Shown here: positions 1-45,314 of the stretch, piece by piece
Position numbering within the stretch: the stretch's first letter is position 1
Layout: every line of letters starts with the position of its first letter
Source of the DNA: Berghia stephanieae
Taxonomy: Eukaryota; Mollusca; Gastropoda; Nudibranchia; Aeolidiidae
Assembly (NCBI GenBank): GCA_034508935.3
Contig: CM067448.1
Span: 44,882,185 to 44,946,184, forward strand
DNA: 64,000 nucleotides
Direction: 5' to 3'
Made by a program: the position numbers and the translations under genes
The notes under the pieces: model-generated
What the model was told of the DNA's origin: nothing
Seen by the model: the letters and a program-made list of their open reading frames with translations, nothing else
Database searches by the model: none

Positions 1-287
1 CCTACCAAATACATTAATTTAGGTCACACCCACAGAAGTCTACCGTAACACAGAACTCTGTGTGTCACACCCTTCCATTTGTGGAACGATAACTCTAGCC
101 TACTTTCTTCCGTCGAATTGAAAGTTGCGACGTTGCGACAACAAATGAAGACAAATTGAGTGGAAAATAGAGAGGTACCTTGGTACCTACTTGATGGACT
201 ATCTAAATCTCGATAGCAAAATAACAAATGAAAAGTTGTGATGCTTCTAGTCTAACACAGGACCACGGTAAGAATCACAGTAAGAAT

Positions 288-510
288 ATCTGGGAGCCTT
301 CCGAAAGCTCCTACACCTACATCCCCGTCCCAGTATTCTTAAAAAATTTTTTTTTTTATATCTATAATGTTCTATCATTCTATCTATAGTTAGGGGGTTT
401 GGGGGGGGGGGGGGGGCAGACTTAAAAAAAAGTTTCCCCCCTCCCAAACCCCCTTCTAGAACATTATAAAAAAAGAAGAATACTGGGGATGTAGGAGCGT
501 TCGGAAGGCC
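288..510. repeat. Foldback (inverted repeat) with G-rich/C-rich core
   Basis: The left arm (about 288-345) and right arm (about 472-510) are reverse complements, sharing the block around GGGGATGTAGGAGC and its complement. Inside them, a second pair (ATAATGTTCTA with TAGAACATTAT, and a run of G with a run of C) continues the pairing, so most of the 220 bp could fold. The same GGGGATGTAGGAGC block occurs at 37650 and 38000 in the Helitron-like repeat, so this may be a rearranged piece of that family. The flanks at 1-287 and 511-790 show no recognisable gene. Confidence 0.6.
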
Positions 511-791
511 TCCCGACTATCTAATCGCCCCAAAAGCTATGTGATGACAATGACAATGAGGTTTTCCAGATTTGCTTATCCGGTCCGGTAAGTAGTTCTG
601 GAAAACCTTACCGGTCGTCACCTGTAATGATAAATAATCTGCTCACTCACATATATATTTACTCATACAATCGATTATAAATTTAGAGATAATAAAAACA
701 GGTCTTTAACTGAGAATATCGATTGGTTATCACAACTATGTAAGTAAGCCTCTTTGGTTATTGAAACGTCTTTTATAAAAATAAAAGTGAC

Positions 792-1037
792 GTGAATTGC
801 GAATCAGTGAAGAAACTACGACTACGAAGGGAAGTCCTGCAGAACTTGATGCAAAGTGCAACGCAGCCCTCACACATCGACATCACTTCATCACTGTCAA
901 GCTCTAATCATGACTTATGTCTTGAAACCAAAGCCAAAGCAGGCAATATAATGGGCTTGATTAATGACTTGAAGGGTGACAGTATTTCTGTCCCTATCAA
1001 AGGGAAAGCATTTTTTACACATTACCCATTTGACTAA
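792..1037 (+). other. Unidentified ORF, 81 codons
   Basis: The ORF starts MNCESVKKLRLRREVLQN and has ordinary, non-repetitive composition, unlike the microsatellite ORFs nearby. After its stop the reading continues in the same frame from 1041 with a Cys-rich stretch (FGCDRNCKCACC). I do not recognise either part. It could be a fragment of a mobile-element gene, an exon of an upstream gene, or chance. It has no visible promoter, signal peptide or membrane segment. Confidence 0.15.
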
Positions 1038-1245
1038 GGAGTGAATCCTCAGGCCTCAGTGAATGAGTACAGGTTATTTGGCTGTGACCGAAATTGTAAG
1101 TGTGCTTGTTGTATAAAAGGAGCCTATGGAGTGTACTGTGCAAATTTGAAGTTTGATTCTATAAAACTTGCTGAAATATTGTTGTATGCATTGAGCATGG
1201 TAATGGCAATGGTAAATCCGTTGCAATGTCTATATAATATATGGC

Positions 1246-1429
1246 TAATAACAAGAAATGAAGTGAGTAGGAAAGTGGTGGATAGCTCAGATACTAGAGC
1301 CACACTCTCCCTGGCCAGACGGACTTGTCGTACCAGTAAGGTTGTAGGTTCGAGCCCCCCATCGCAGCGAACATTTTTCATTCTCTATTGTCTCTGGCAC
1401 TTTCCTACTCACTTCATTTCTTGTTATTA
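1246..1429 (+). repeat. tRNA-derived SINE (family 2) enclosed by perfect 32-bp inverted repeats
   Basis: The body has a pol III A box (TAGCTCAGATACTAGAG) and B box (GGTTCGAGCCC). It ends in the tail TTCTCTATTGTCT..TGGCACTTTCC seen again at 12880-13028 and, reversed, at 19245 and 19610. Here the tail (1398-1429) is also present as an exact reverse complement in front of the head (1246-1277). The other copies lack that extra arm, so it is specific to this copy. Confidence 0.75.
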
Positions 1430-1539
1430 TCAACATAAGTGCCGACTCCACTCACTTTTCTGAATTAATGTTATGTTATTAACAGCATTGCTTCTGTCAA
1501 AAATTCGTCATGACACCTTACAAGCATCATGTCTGGCCT

Positions 1540-1960
1540 CGGGAGAAATTCCGTAAGCTCCAAGGGGTAGCATCTCTTTCAATTAGTATTTTTACAGTGG
1601 ATCTTTTGTCAAGTGTTTATTTATCCGATTTGTCTATATAGTAGCATTTTAAAAAACTCAAGAAAAAACCTTGATAGATTAGTGAAAATTTAAAATGTCC
1701 TAACATGATCATTGTTTTGGTTCTCTGCCACCATTTTGTCATTGAAGTATTGAAAGGTAGTGCAAAGCAGTCGTAAGGGTTTATTTTTCTATTAGGGTTA
1801 GCTTGAGCTCAGTGGATTTTTTTTTCTATTGGGGTTAGTTACAAGTCTTAATAAAGGTGCTAGGGTGTTTGTTTTTCCTATTAGTCAAAGGTACTAGGTT
1901 TTATTTTTTATATACAGGGTTAGTTAAAGGAATACTTGGGTTGTTTCCCTTATTACGAGG
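1540..1960 (+). repeat. Helitron-related repeat fragment
   Basis: This stretch is the diverged reverse complement of 37400-37925. Shared blocks include TTGATAGATT, the CCATTTTG block, GAAAGGTAGTGCAAAGCAGT and TCTATTAGGGTTAGCT. The sense of the family here is +, while the 37-kb copy lies on the - strand. The copy lacks the terminal hairpin seen at 37286. TTAGGGTT-like words inside it are part of the repeat, not telomere sequence. Confidence 0.55.
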
Positions 1961-2100
1961 AGCTTATGGAAAGCCTCTCCTGGCCTCATATTTTCGGTGT
2001 TGCTGTTGGCTTGGGACCACTTGGAAAGTTTTTAAAGAAAATTTAGTGAATATTGTGTTACTTCTACAAAAGTTCATTTTTATTTTTTTTTTATCGTTGC

Positions 2101-2121
2101 AGTGGAAGCTCAAATATAATC
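2101..2121 (+). promoter_or_regulatory. FCSK: 3' splice site and 5'UTR part of FCSK exon 1
   Basis: A T-rich tract ending in TATCGTTGCAG places a good 3' splice site at 2101-2102, 19 nt before the ATG. The start exon therefore probably begins at 2103, with at least one non-coding exon further upstream, either not recognised here or outside the window. No promoter could be identified. Confidence 0.55.
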
Positions 2122-35847
<33,726 letters not shown>

Positions 35848-36115
35848 TGCTCAGCGTCCTCCTGTCTAGAGTTGTGTCCGGTGTTTTTTAAAAATTTTTG
35901 GAGGGTTTTTTTCTCAGACTTAATGCACCAGTATTAGCTTTTGTTTAATGTCATGTTTGCCTTCATTTCTTATTTTGCTCTCATGTATTCATCCCCCTAT
36001 CAATGTTATTTGATTTTTTAAAATTTCAGTTTATTTAGATCTTGCAACATCTTATATTTTATTTGCAATTTATTTAGAACTTGCAATGTTCAAATAAACA
36101 AGCCAGTCCATTTGC
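35848..36115 (+). terminator. FCSK: FCSK 3'UTR and polyadenylation signal
   Basis: AATAAA lies at 36093-36098, about 250 bp after the stop codon. Cleavage is likely 10-25 bp later. From here to 36590 nothing is recognised. Confidence 0.6.
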
Positions 36116-36591
36116 ATTCTATATAAAAATGCATCATTTAGACCAACGAACCTTTTTGTTTATGTTATTGTATTGTATTCGGCCTTATGTGCAACTGAAG
36201 AACCAAGAGGACATATAGTATGATCGCTCTTGGTTAATTTTTACCGTGGGCACTTTTCATTTTACAGTTTTACAAACACAATTAGTTGAATGAATGTTGT
36301 TATTGACTTAATTTAGTGTTGATTACAAAGATATGGTTAATACTAAAATTATATATTCCTATTTGCCTTTATAAAGATTCAATGTATTACACTTTGACTT
36401 TTTTACAGCTTTCTTGTTTTCAAATGTGCACATTATCTTAACCTTAACCTTGAATCTCTCAGTGCCAGGAAGTGCATATGGCCTGGGCATGTTAATTCTA
36501 TTTCCTCCAGTCCTTGGTGACTGTGCTTGCCCTCTACCAGAAGTGCCCTCTTACTTAGCTTAGTTTCTCTCTTTGCCACCATTCTGCGCCA

Positions 36592-36593
<2 letters not shown>

Positions 36594-36651
<58 letters not shown>

Positions 36652-36675
36652 TGTCTGTCTCTCTCTCTCTGTCTG

Positions 36676-36707
<32 letters not shown>

Positions 36708-36734
36708 CCTCCCTCCCTCCCTCTCCCTCCCTCC

Positions 36735-36783
<49 letters not shown>

Positions 36784-36790
36784 CCTCCCT

Positions 36791-36841
<51 letters not shown>

Positions 36842-36849
36842 CTCTCTCT
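36594..36849. repeat. (CT)n / (CCCT)n array
   Basis: About 255 bp of CT with CTGT and CCCT variants. The Ser-Leu and Arg-Glu ORFs on the two strands are artefacts. Confidence 0.95.
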
Positions 36850-36851
36850 GC

Positions 36852-37187
36852 GCGGGTGGTTGGATGGGAGCATCACCCTTGAATCATATACCTATGATGT
36901 TCGCATGGGTGTATGATCCGATAGTGATGTCGTTTCTTCTTCTCTTTACTAGCCTATCCTGCTTCTTTGGTTTGTGATTGTATTTTTGACAGGGATATTT
37001 TTTTTCCTGTAAATCCTCTGCCTGTTTGTTCTTGGTTATTTATAATTTAGCTTATGATATCTTTAGGTTATGATTTTGATTGACATTTGTACTATTTTTG
37101 TTAGATTGCTTGTTTTTTTGTTCAGCGGTCTCTCATATAACCTCAATTGTGTTGGAAGAGACCTAAAGCAACAAACAAACAAAAAAA
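36852..37187 (+). repeat. SINE-like retroposon (family 5)
   Basis: Begins GCGGGTGGTTGGATGGGAGC, with a possible A box (TGGTTGGATGGGA) and B box (GGTGTATGATCC), and ends in AACAAACAAACAAAA. A nearly identical copy with a clean target-site duplication is at 43642-43989, which defines the ends. Confidence 0.65.
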
Positions 37188-37285
37188 TCTCTCTCTCTGC
37201 CAATTCCAAAATACTCTCATTCCTTACATGTTGTTGTCAGCTTATTCTATATATCCTTCTACACTTTTTAAAATTATTATTTGTA

Positions 37286-38170
37286 CTAGTAAAAAGCCCG
37301 CAATTTCGCGGGGAAAGAACTATTTTCTTCGATACTGTACTCACCATCATTTAATGAGGGCAGATTGGTAAACAACGTTGTCTGTGTAATTTGGTATATC
37401 TTCGGTTGATTTTTCTGTGTGGCCCAATAATATATTCCCTCAACTAACCCCAAGAAAAAATTAAACCTAGTACCTTTAATTAACCTGAATAGGAAAAACA
37501 AACACCCTAGCACTTTAATAATACTTATGACTAAGCCTAATAGGAAAAAAAATCATCCGATCTCGAGCTAACCCTAATAGAAAAAATCATGACAAATTGA
37601 ATAAATAAACGCCTGACAAAAGATCAAAGGTGAAAATACAAATTTAAAGAATACTGGGATATAGGAGCTTTCGGAATGTCTCCCCTTTACTTAACTTATG
37701 GAAAAACAAACTTCCTAGCACCTTTAATAAGACTTATGACTAACCTCTCGAGCTAACCCTAATAGAAAAAAAAAACAACTCTCGGACTGCTTTGCACTAC
37801 CTTTCAATATTTAACAAATCAAAATGGCGGCTGAAAATGAAAACAATGGTCAAATTAAGAAATTTTAAACTTTCACAAATCTATCAAGGTTTGTTCTAGA
37901 GTTTTTAAAATACTTCTAGATATAATGACAAATTGAATAAATAAATGCCTGACAAAATATCAACGGTGAAAATACAAATTTAAAGAATACTGGGGATGTA
38001 GGAGCTTTCGGAATGTATACCCTTTACTTAACTTATGGAAAAACAAACATCCTAGCACCTTTACTAAGACTTATGACTAACCTTAATAGAAAAAGAAATA
38101 TCCTCGATCTCGAGCTAACCCTAATAGTAAAAAAAGAATCAAAATGGCGACTGAAATACCTTCATGTGGT
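37286..38170 (-). mobile_element. Helitron-like non-autonomous element (3' end and internal repeats)
   Basis: On the - strand the element ends with a hairpin (CCCGCGAAATTGCGGG) followed by TTTTTACTAG and then T, the layout of a Helitron 3' terminus (hairpin, CTRR, inserted before T). Inside, a block of about 320 bp (AATACAAATTTAAAGAATAC, AGGAGCTTTCGGAATGT, TTTACTTAACTTATGGAAAA) is present twice in tandem. The 5' end was not found. No Rep/helicase ORF is present. Related to 1540-1960. Confidence 0.5.
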
Positions 38171-38224
38171 CAAGTGAATAATATCACTATGAATGCCACG
38201 ATTTGCTGAAAAATGCCAACACCC

Positions 38225-38300
38225 ACAAACACATGTATACACAACACACAACACACACACACAAACACAAACACGCACACGCACAAACATACACGCAATT
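38225..38300. repeat. (CA)n-rich microsatellite
   Basis: Imperfect ACAC, AAAC and CGCAC units. The stretch 38300-38820 beyond it holds no recognised element. Confidence 0.8.
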
Positions 38301-38849
38301 AGAACAAACACTGATCACCGCTAAATCAACAACACAACGGAAGTAATAATAATACTTGATGTCATAAATAGATGACGCAAATTGACAACTTTTTACAGTG
38401 TCAAAATTAGTTGATTTTGGGAATCAAGTGTCGTCATTGGTACATATTTTATGATATCTGTTTGACTCAACGAACTTTCAAACTGACTTTAAATTATAAA
38501 AGGAAATCAAGTTATCTGTTTATCTATCTGTAAAAAATACATTTCTAATTTTCAAATCTTTCAGTAGAGTTGTGCGCGTATCAATTTTTTTATTGACTCA
38601 AATAAGCACAATGTTCTCCACAATGCTATATTTTTTTAAGAAAGGATATGCAATCATATGAAATTATAAATTATTTATTCAATAAAATTTAGATTTAGTT
38701 TGATTTTGTGATATATTTATATAGTCTGATTATATAAATTGTGATTATATCGGCGATGTTACTTGCAAGTATTCAGCTGTTATGAGATTTTATATTATTT
38801 CCATGGGCTAAAATTTTGTTACTTTGTTTGGATATTATTACCATTATTA

Positions 38850-38850
<1 letters not shown>

Positions 38851-38931
<81 letters not shown>

Positions 38932-38937
38932 ATTATT
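38851..38937. repeat. (ATT)n microsatellite
   Basis: About 27 ATT units. The following 39090-40140 is AT-rich single-copy-like sequence in which I see no gene or element. Confidence 0.95.
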
Positions 38938-40139
38938 GGTGTTGTATTTGTATTAGTGGTTGTTGTTATTATTGTTGGTTTGCTGTGCAAAAGAAGCTCA
39001 ATACCTCTTGTATTAGAGAGAAACATTCGGAGATTAACTTTAAGTCATCGGGAGTGTCATTTTAATTATACTCAATTTTCCACAGTTTAATACTCCATGC
39101 CAATTGATAAATTGCAAGAAAATTTACTTTCAGAACAAATAATTTTGTGGGTTGTTTTTTTCCCCTTACAATTTAATATAGAATTTATATATGCTTCCAT
39201 TATTTAAAAATTGAATTATGCAAGATTTCAATATTTTTTTCCTAATGCTTTTAATAATTGACCAATATTTCGCCCACCAATTTTATTTTATTTTTTTATT
39301 AAAAATTTTTGTTTTTGGTTGTTCAAACTGCATATCTGCTGGATCTGATATTTTATAACAAAAATTTACTGACGACTTCATTCATTATACTCCATAGGTG
39401 TTAATGAAGTGGTCTTAAGATTAATGGAATTAATTATTATTATTAAGTATAATAGTAATAATAATAGATTATAATAATTTCTTCAAGTCAATCCCATTTC
39501 ACAAGTTAAATACGTTCTGTTCTTTGATTTAGATATATATTTCTGGAATCAACAAACCAAATTGTTACAATAAAGAATGTTTATTCAACAACACTGACAT
39601 AAATTGCGTGTGTACAGGATGATGGTCAGATACCATTTATCCTCAACAAGGTAGTTAAAAAATCTGTCTAGAAAAAAAGATCTTTTAAAATTGTGTTCAA
39701 GTTGTATAAACAATTTTTGATATTTTCATGTCCGTTTTTTTCAAAGAAATTGAAAAAAATAATTATATTTATACACTATTGAAATTTAATCAATATATTG
39801 AAGTTGACTTGCGGTCTTATGATTGGTATTTTTTATTTTTTTTATTTACAACTTTTTAGTAATGAGTTAAATGAATGCCATGCAATCACCCTTTCATTTA
39901 CATTTTTCTTTTGCCTTTAAAGGTTAAAATTTGAAGTTAATGTTTTCTTAGTGATGAGATGTGGATACACACTGTCATATAAATCTGTTTTTAAAAAATG
40001 CAATCATGCATAAAGTTGTTAAGTTAATGTTTGTTTTACATTTTATGTTAATGGTAAGTTCAACAAACCGTGATATTCTTTATTTCACACCTCTGGTGGA
40101 AATAACGTTAACTTTGCAGTTCCATATAACTGCTTAATT

Positions 40140-40325
40140 CATATGATGACGCAATGTTATACATACTGTCTACAGCTTTTTCCTATTTGAATCAATTACC
40201 CTTTGTCTTACTTTTTCCTGGGTGCTTTAAATCTAGAATTTTTTTCCTACCCCATTTATTTTCCTGGCTCTGATAGGACAGATAAATGTGTTGCAAGCGT
40301 GTAAAAGCCTTAAAAACAAACACAC
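40140..40325 (+). repeat. AAAC-tail repeat, 3' end
   Basis: CCTATTTGAATCAATTACCC, TTACTTTTTCCTGGGTGC, and the tail TGTTGCAAGCGTGTAAAAGC then AAAAACAAACAC. Confidence 0.7.
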
Positions 40326-40509
40326 TATTATTGCCCTTTATTGAGATGAGATAGTTTTGTCTGGATTTTATTTTGTTTGATTTTAGTTTTTTTAGTTTCT
40401 TCTCCGCTGAATTTGAAACGAGATGTGAGTTTCCTTTTCCTGTGTATTGTGGGACAAAACTTTCGGGTTATTTTGCTAACTAGATGGACTGAGTACTATT
40501 GCCCACAAA

Positions 40510-40900
40510 TAAATACCAATGTGAATTTGAATGTAAGCTTCAATTTAATATACGAAAACAGATGAAATGGACGTTTCAGGTTTCCCCTTTATCAACAAAA
40601 CAGGATGAATGAAACGTTACAAACGAATAAGATAATGTGTTAGTGGCGTGTAAAACGCTAACATTCAATTTCACATTGTTATTTATTTCTTCAAGCTTCG
40701 AGCAGCAACATTTACATTACCCAGTATTCTTCTTGTCCACAAAGGTGGTAGAAAATCCTATTAAAAACGTGTATGAAACAGTGCCTGACAAAAGCAAGCA
40801 AGAAAAAAAAAACCCAATAAAAACCCCCCCAAAAACAACCCCAAAAAATCAGTCTGCCTATACTGTCCTCTCTCCAGCTTTGTCTTGCAATGTTTTATAA
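40510..40900. repeat. Partial foldback MITE and related repeat arm
   Basis: 40520-40690 matches 28440-28590 (GTAAGCTTCAATTTAATATA, TTTCCCCTTTATCAACAAAA). 40768-40810 (GTGTATGAAACAGTGCCTGA) is one arm of the foldback at 18048. Confidence 0.55.
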
Positions 40901-40959
40901 ACACTTTTTCAAATCCTGGGTGATCGAAGCATATTGTTGAATTATTCCTACTGTTGTCA

Positions 40960-41390
40960 TACATTTTAAAGAGAGGTAACTCCCATGGTGGGCAGGAGGT
41001 CATGCTGTGTCTTCTATCCCTTACATCTGTTTTTCCGAGTTGTCTTCTGTCTTTGACATGGAGTAGGATTACTTAGTTTTGTCCTGGCCTGTTTGGAGTC
41101 CTTGACTAGGAGGGATGCAGTCAAATGTATAGTGTTAGTTTCCGGAGATGGTATTTTTTTCCTTGTAAATCATCTCTCTGTTAAGTACTGATATATATTT
41201 TTTTTGGTTTACATATATAATGGTTTGTAAACATTTTGAGTGTGTGCCTCTTAGTGGGATCCTGTGGTTTCAATTGTAAATCTATAATTTTAGTGACCAT
41301 CCCATTTTCTCCATTTTTTTCTGGCGCTGAAATGGCCTTAATATGTCCCAAGCACCACAAAACCCTTTAAAAAACGAACAAAACAAAGAG
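40960..41390 (+). repeat. AAAC-tail repeat
   Basis: Starts near CTCCCATGGTGGGCAGGAGG and runs through GTCTTCTATCCCTTACATCT, CTTTGACATGGAGTAGGATT, GTAAATCATCTCTCTGTTAA to CCCTTTAAAAAACGAACAAA. It misses the middle block with CTTGGAATCTACATCTG. Confidence 0.75.
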
Positions 41391-41520
41391 AGGCGGTTGA
41401 AGACCTTTTGATTGCTTCACCGTTTCTCTTTTCTTTTTACTGGCAAAGTGTAGGTGTAAAACTCCCATGAGCTACTAAAAAAAGAGGTGGAAGTTCAGAC
41501 CTCCTTAGTTTGACCTGTTT

Positions 41521-41736
41521 TGGGGGGGGGGGGGGGGGGGTTGTTTAATGTTTGGGGAATTTTATTCATTCATAAGTGATTCAGGAAATTGTATGACTAA
41601 GTCAAAGGACGTTTTTTATTTGTTATATTTAAAAAAAGGGAAATTGAATCTACACGTATATGATTCAGGAATCGGTATGGTAAAGAATGCATTTAACTGT
41701 GTGTTATATTATATTATTATTATATTATTATTATTA

Positions 41737-41806
<70 letters not shown>
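41521..41806. repeat. Poly-G tract and (ATT)n microsatellite
   Basis: About 20 G at 41521-41540, then a short single-copy stretch, then nearly 100 bp of ATT at 41710-41806. A poly-C tract follows at 42092-42110. Confidence 0.9.
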
Positions 41807-41810
<4 letters not shown>

Positions 41811-42229
41811 CCATCAAATCCTTTTGTAACTCCAAGTGATCATTTACACAATTTTATTCTTTAAGTTTTGGGAATGTAATTTCATGGTATGTGATTTATA
41901 AAATGTTGTATTGAATGTGTATTTTTTAAATTGTTTTTACAAATTAAGGCATTCAAACGTTCATTTTTGTTTTTTTACTTCTTTATTTGACCCACCGATT
42001 TGATTTAAGGTGCATCTGTAGCCCATTGGTCCTTAGGTTTCTCTTGTGGGCAGTTTAAGATACTCTCTGTTTTATTTACCTCTCCCTCCCCCTCCCCCCC
42101 CCCCCCCCCCAAATCTCTATATCATTTCTTACACATCGTCTCTAAATGTTGCATGGGTTGAACCTGTTGCATTATGAATAAATTCACTATTTTAAGCCTA
42201 ACTTATAAAATTTAAGTCAGAATCATTAC

Positions 42230-42443
42230 ACCTCCCACAGTGGGAAGGGAGGTACTTAATGTGTCTTCTATCCCACTATATCCGTTTTCCAACATGCTTT
42301 CTGTCTTTGTCTTGGAATGAGATTGCCTGGTTTTGTCCTGGCCCTGGCCAGATACCCTGGCTGAGAGGGAAACAGTCAAATGTATAGTTATGGTTTTGGG
42401 AGATTATACTTTTTTCCATGTAAATCATCTCTCTGTTATGTTC

Positions 42444-42521
<78 letters not shown>

Positions 42522-42524
42522 GAT

Positions 42525-42607
<83 letters not shown>

Positions 42608-42900
42608 TTGTTCTTTAGCATATGATTTGTAAACATTTGAGTGTATTCCTCTTAGTGGGATCTTGTGCTGGTGTATGGGTGAGACTTTAATGTGATCTCA
42701 AACTAAGTACACTGATAGCGTGCTCTTGTAATCTACATCTGTTCCCTATTTGAACTAATTCCCCTTTGTCTTACTTTTTCCTCAAGTTCTTTTTATTGTA
42801 CCGCTAGAATGTTTTTACTATCCAATTTCCTTCCTTTTTACTGGCGCTGATATGACCTAAATCTGTTGCATGCGCCGTAAACAAACAAACAAAATTAAAC
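42230..42900 (+). repeat. AAAC-tail repeat split by a long (ATT)n array
   Basis: Family landmarks run from CCTCCCACAGTGGGAAGG to GTTGCATGCGCCGTAAACAAAC. Inside it, at 42445-42606, (ATT)n units replace the usual short TTATTATATTTGTTATTTTG segment, showing where the array grew. Confidence 0.8.
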
Positions 42901-43299
42901 AAAACAAAAACAAAAAAACAATCCTTAGTGGGGACCTGTGCTTGTGTATGGACTTTTAGACTTTTAGGTGATCTCAAACTAAGTACTTTAATAGTGTGCT
43001 CTTGGAATCTACATCTGTTTCCTATTTGAACCAATTCCCCTTTGTCTTACTTTTTCCTGGGGGCTTTAATTGTAATTCTAGAACTTTTTACTATCGCATT
43101 TTCTTCCTTTTTACTGGTGCTGATATGACCTTAATGTGTTGCAATCGCCGTAAAACCTTTAAAAAAAAAAAAAACCAAACCCCCCCCCCCAAAAAAAAAA
43201 AAAATTACTTCTTAACCAGTTAACTTACGTGCTCTGAAAAGACGGCTGTTTAAAAAGTTGGCCACAAAAACTCGTTCATTAAATATAGATTGATTTAAA

Positions 43300-43412
43300 T
43301 GACCCTCATCTTGGCAAAAACTCTCAAACATGGGGACTTTAAGGAAGACCTCGCGACGTCCCAGGTTTGAGAGTGTTTGCCAAGATGAGGGTGATTTAAA
43401 TCGATCGATATT
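43300..43412. mobile_element. Hairpin element (copies also at 44760 and 46418)
   Basis: GACCCTCATCTTGGCAAAAA and CTCTCAAACATGGGGAC on the left pair with GTCCCAGGTTTGAGAG and TTTGCCAAGATGAGGGT on the right. The arms are about 40 bp around a centre TTTAAGGAAGACCTCGCGAC. It is seen only inside the tandem unit here. Confidence 0.75.
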
Positions 43413-43559
43413 TGAGGGAGAAGTTATCTGACCTGATCATTCTCTCACTATACTTGGTTGTAAAATGAGTACATGGCTGTCTCTGAAGAAAAAATGTTAA
43501 TAATATAGCATAACACGTGGAATGTCTTGTCCTACGTGTTAGGCGTTGATGTTGACTAT

Positions 43560-44190
43560 GGACCCCTTTATCTGGGTGGGGTTCTTGACCTCCCATAGTG
43601 GGCAGGGGGTACATACTGTGTCTTCTATCCCCCTTTATCTGAGCGGGTGGTTGGATGGGAGCATCACCCTTGAATCATATACCTATGATGTTCGCATGGG
43701 TGTACGATCCGATAGTGATGTCGTTTCTTCTTCTCTTTACTAGCCTATCCTGATTCTTTGGTTTGTGATTGTATTTTTGACAGGGGATATTTTTTTTTCT
43801 GTAAATCTTCTGCCTGTTTGTTCTTGGTTATTTATAATTTAGCTTATGATATCTTTAGGTTATGATTTGATTTACATTTGTACTATTTTTGTTAGATTGC
43901 TTGTTTTTTTGTTTCAGCGGTCTCTCATATAACCTCAATTGTGTTGGAAGAGACCTAAAACAACAAACAAACAAAAAACAAAAAAAAAACCCTTTATCTG
44001 GGTGGGGATCCTGACCTCCCATAGTGGGCAGGGGAGTACATACTGTGTATTCTATCCCCCTTTATATGGGTGGGGATCCTGACCTCCCATAGTGGGCAGG
44101 GAGGTACATACTGTGTCTTCTATCCCCCTTTATCTGGGTGGGGTTCCTGACCTCCCATAGTGGGTAGGGGGGTACATACTGTGTCTTCTA
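43560..44190 (+). repeat. 69-bp VNTR (also 45550-45825 and 47195-47335)
   Basis: The unit CCTTTATCTGGGTGGGGTTC, TGACCTCCCATAGTGGGCAG, TACATACTGTGTCTTCTATC is present about four times in units 1 and 2 and twice in unit 3. It is the start of the AAAC-tail repeat, locally amplified. Confidence 0.85.
43642..43989 (+). mobile_element. SINE-like retroposon (family 5) with target-site duplication
   Basis: Begins AGCGGGTGGTTGGATGGGAG and ends in an A-rich tail (CAACAAACAAACAAA and A-run). The flanks CCCTTTATCTG at 43631-43641 and 43990-44000 are an 11-bp target-site duplication, cut out of the VNTR. Possible pol III boxes as at 36852. Absent from units 2 and 3. Confidence 0.8.
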
Positions 44191-44919
44191 TCCCCTTATA
44201 TCTTGTTTTTCCAACATGCTTTCTGTCTTTGTCTTGGAATGAGATTACTTAGTTTTGTCCTGGCCCTGGCCGAGTCCTAGCTGGAGGGAAATAGTCAAAT
44301 GCATAGTTATTGTTTTTGGAGATATTTTTTCCTTGTAAATCATCTCTCTGTTATTTATTATTATATTTGTTATTTTGAATTTATAATGTAAGCATTTGAG
44401 CGTATTCCTCTTTGATGGATTTTGTGCTTGTGTCCGGATGAGACTTATAGGTGGTCTCAAACTAAGTACTTTGATAGTGTGCTCTTGGAATCTACATCTG
44501 ATCCCTATTTGTTCCCAGTTCCCCTATGTCTTACTTTTTCCCGGGGCTTTAATTGTAATTCTAGAACTTTTTACTATCGCATTTTCTTCCTTTTTACTGG
44601 TGCTGATATGACCTTAATGTGTTGCAATCGCCGTAAAACCTTAAAAAAAAAAAAAAAAACCCAAAAAATTATTTCTTAACCAGTTAACTTACGTGCTCTG
44701 AAAAGACGGCTGTTTAAAAAGTTGGCCACAAAAACTCGTTCATTAAATATAGATTTAAATGACCCTCATCTTGGCAAAAACTCTCAAACATGGGGACTTT
44801 AAGGAAGACCTCGCGACGTCCCAGGTTTGAGAGTTTTTGCCAAGATGAGGGTGATTTAAATCGATCGATATTTGAGGGAGAAGTTATCTGACCAAATTTT
44901 TTAAATACCTACAGTGTGT

Positions 44920-44960
<41 letters not shown>

Positions 44961-45127
44961 TGTTTCCAGAGTACGGTAGTAAGTTAACTGGTTAATGCTT
45001 TGTTTACCTTACAAATTTGCCACCAAATCATTGTGTTGAAATTGGTCTATAACTGCTTTAATTACAGCTTTGCCATATTTTTCATACAAACACATCATAT
45101 TATTATTTTACATACAAACACCTCTGC

Positions 45128-45202
<75 letters not shown>

Positions 45203-45314
45203 ATATATATATATAGTTTTTAATTTATTGAGGCGTAGGTCTCAGAGGGAGATTAATAAATAGAAATGTGTACTTCACAAATCAGTCTTGTTTTTATTGA
45301 TTTTTAGAGTATAT

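Noticed and set aside
1780-1850. Telomere-like TTAGGG words
   Set aside because: CTATTAGGGTTAGCT occurs singly within a longer dispersed repeat (compare 37540-37830), with no tandem array.
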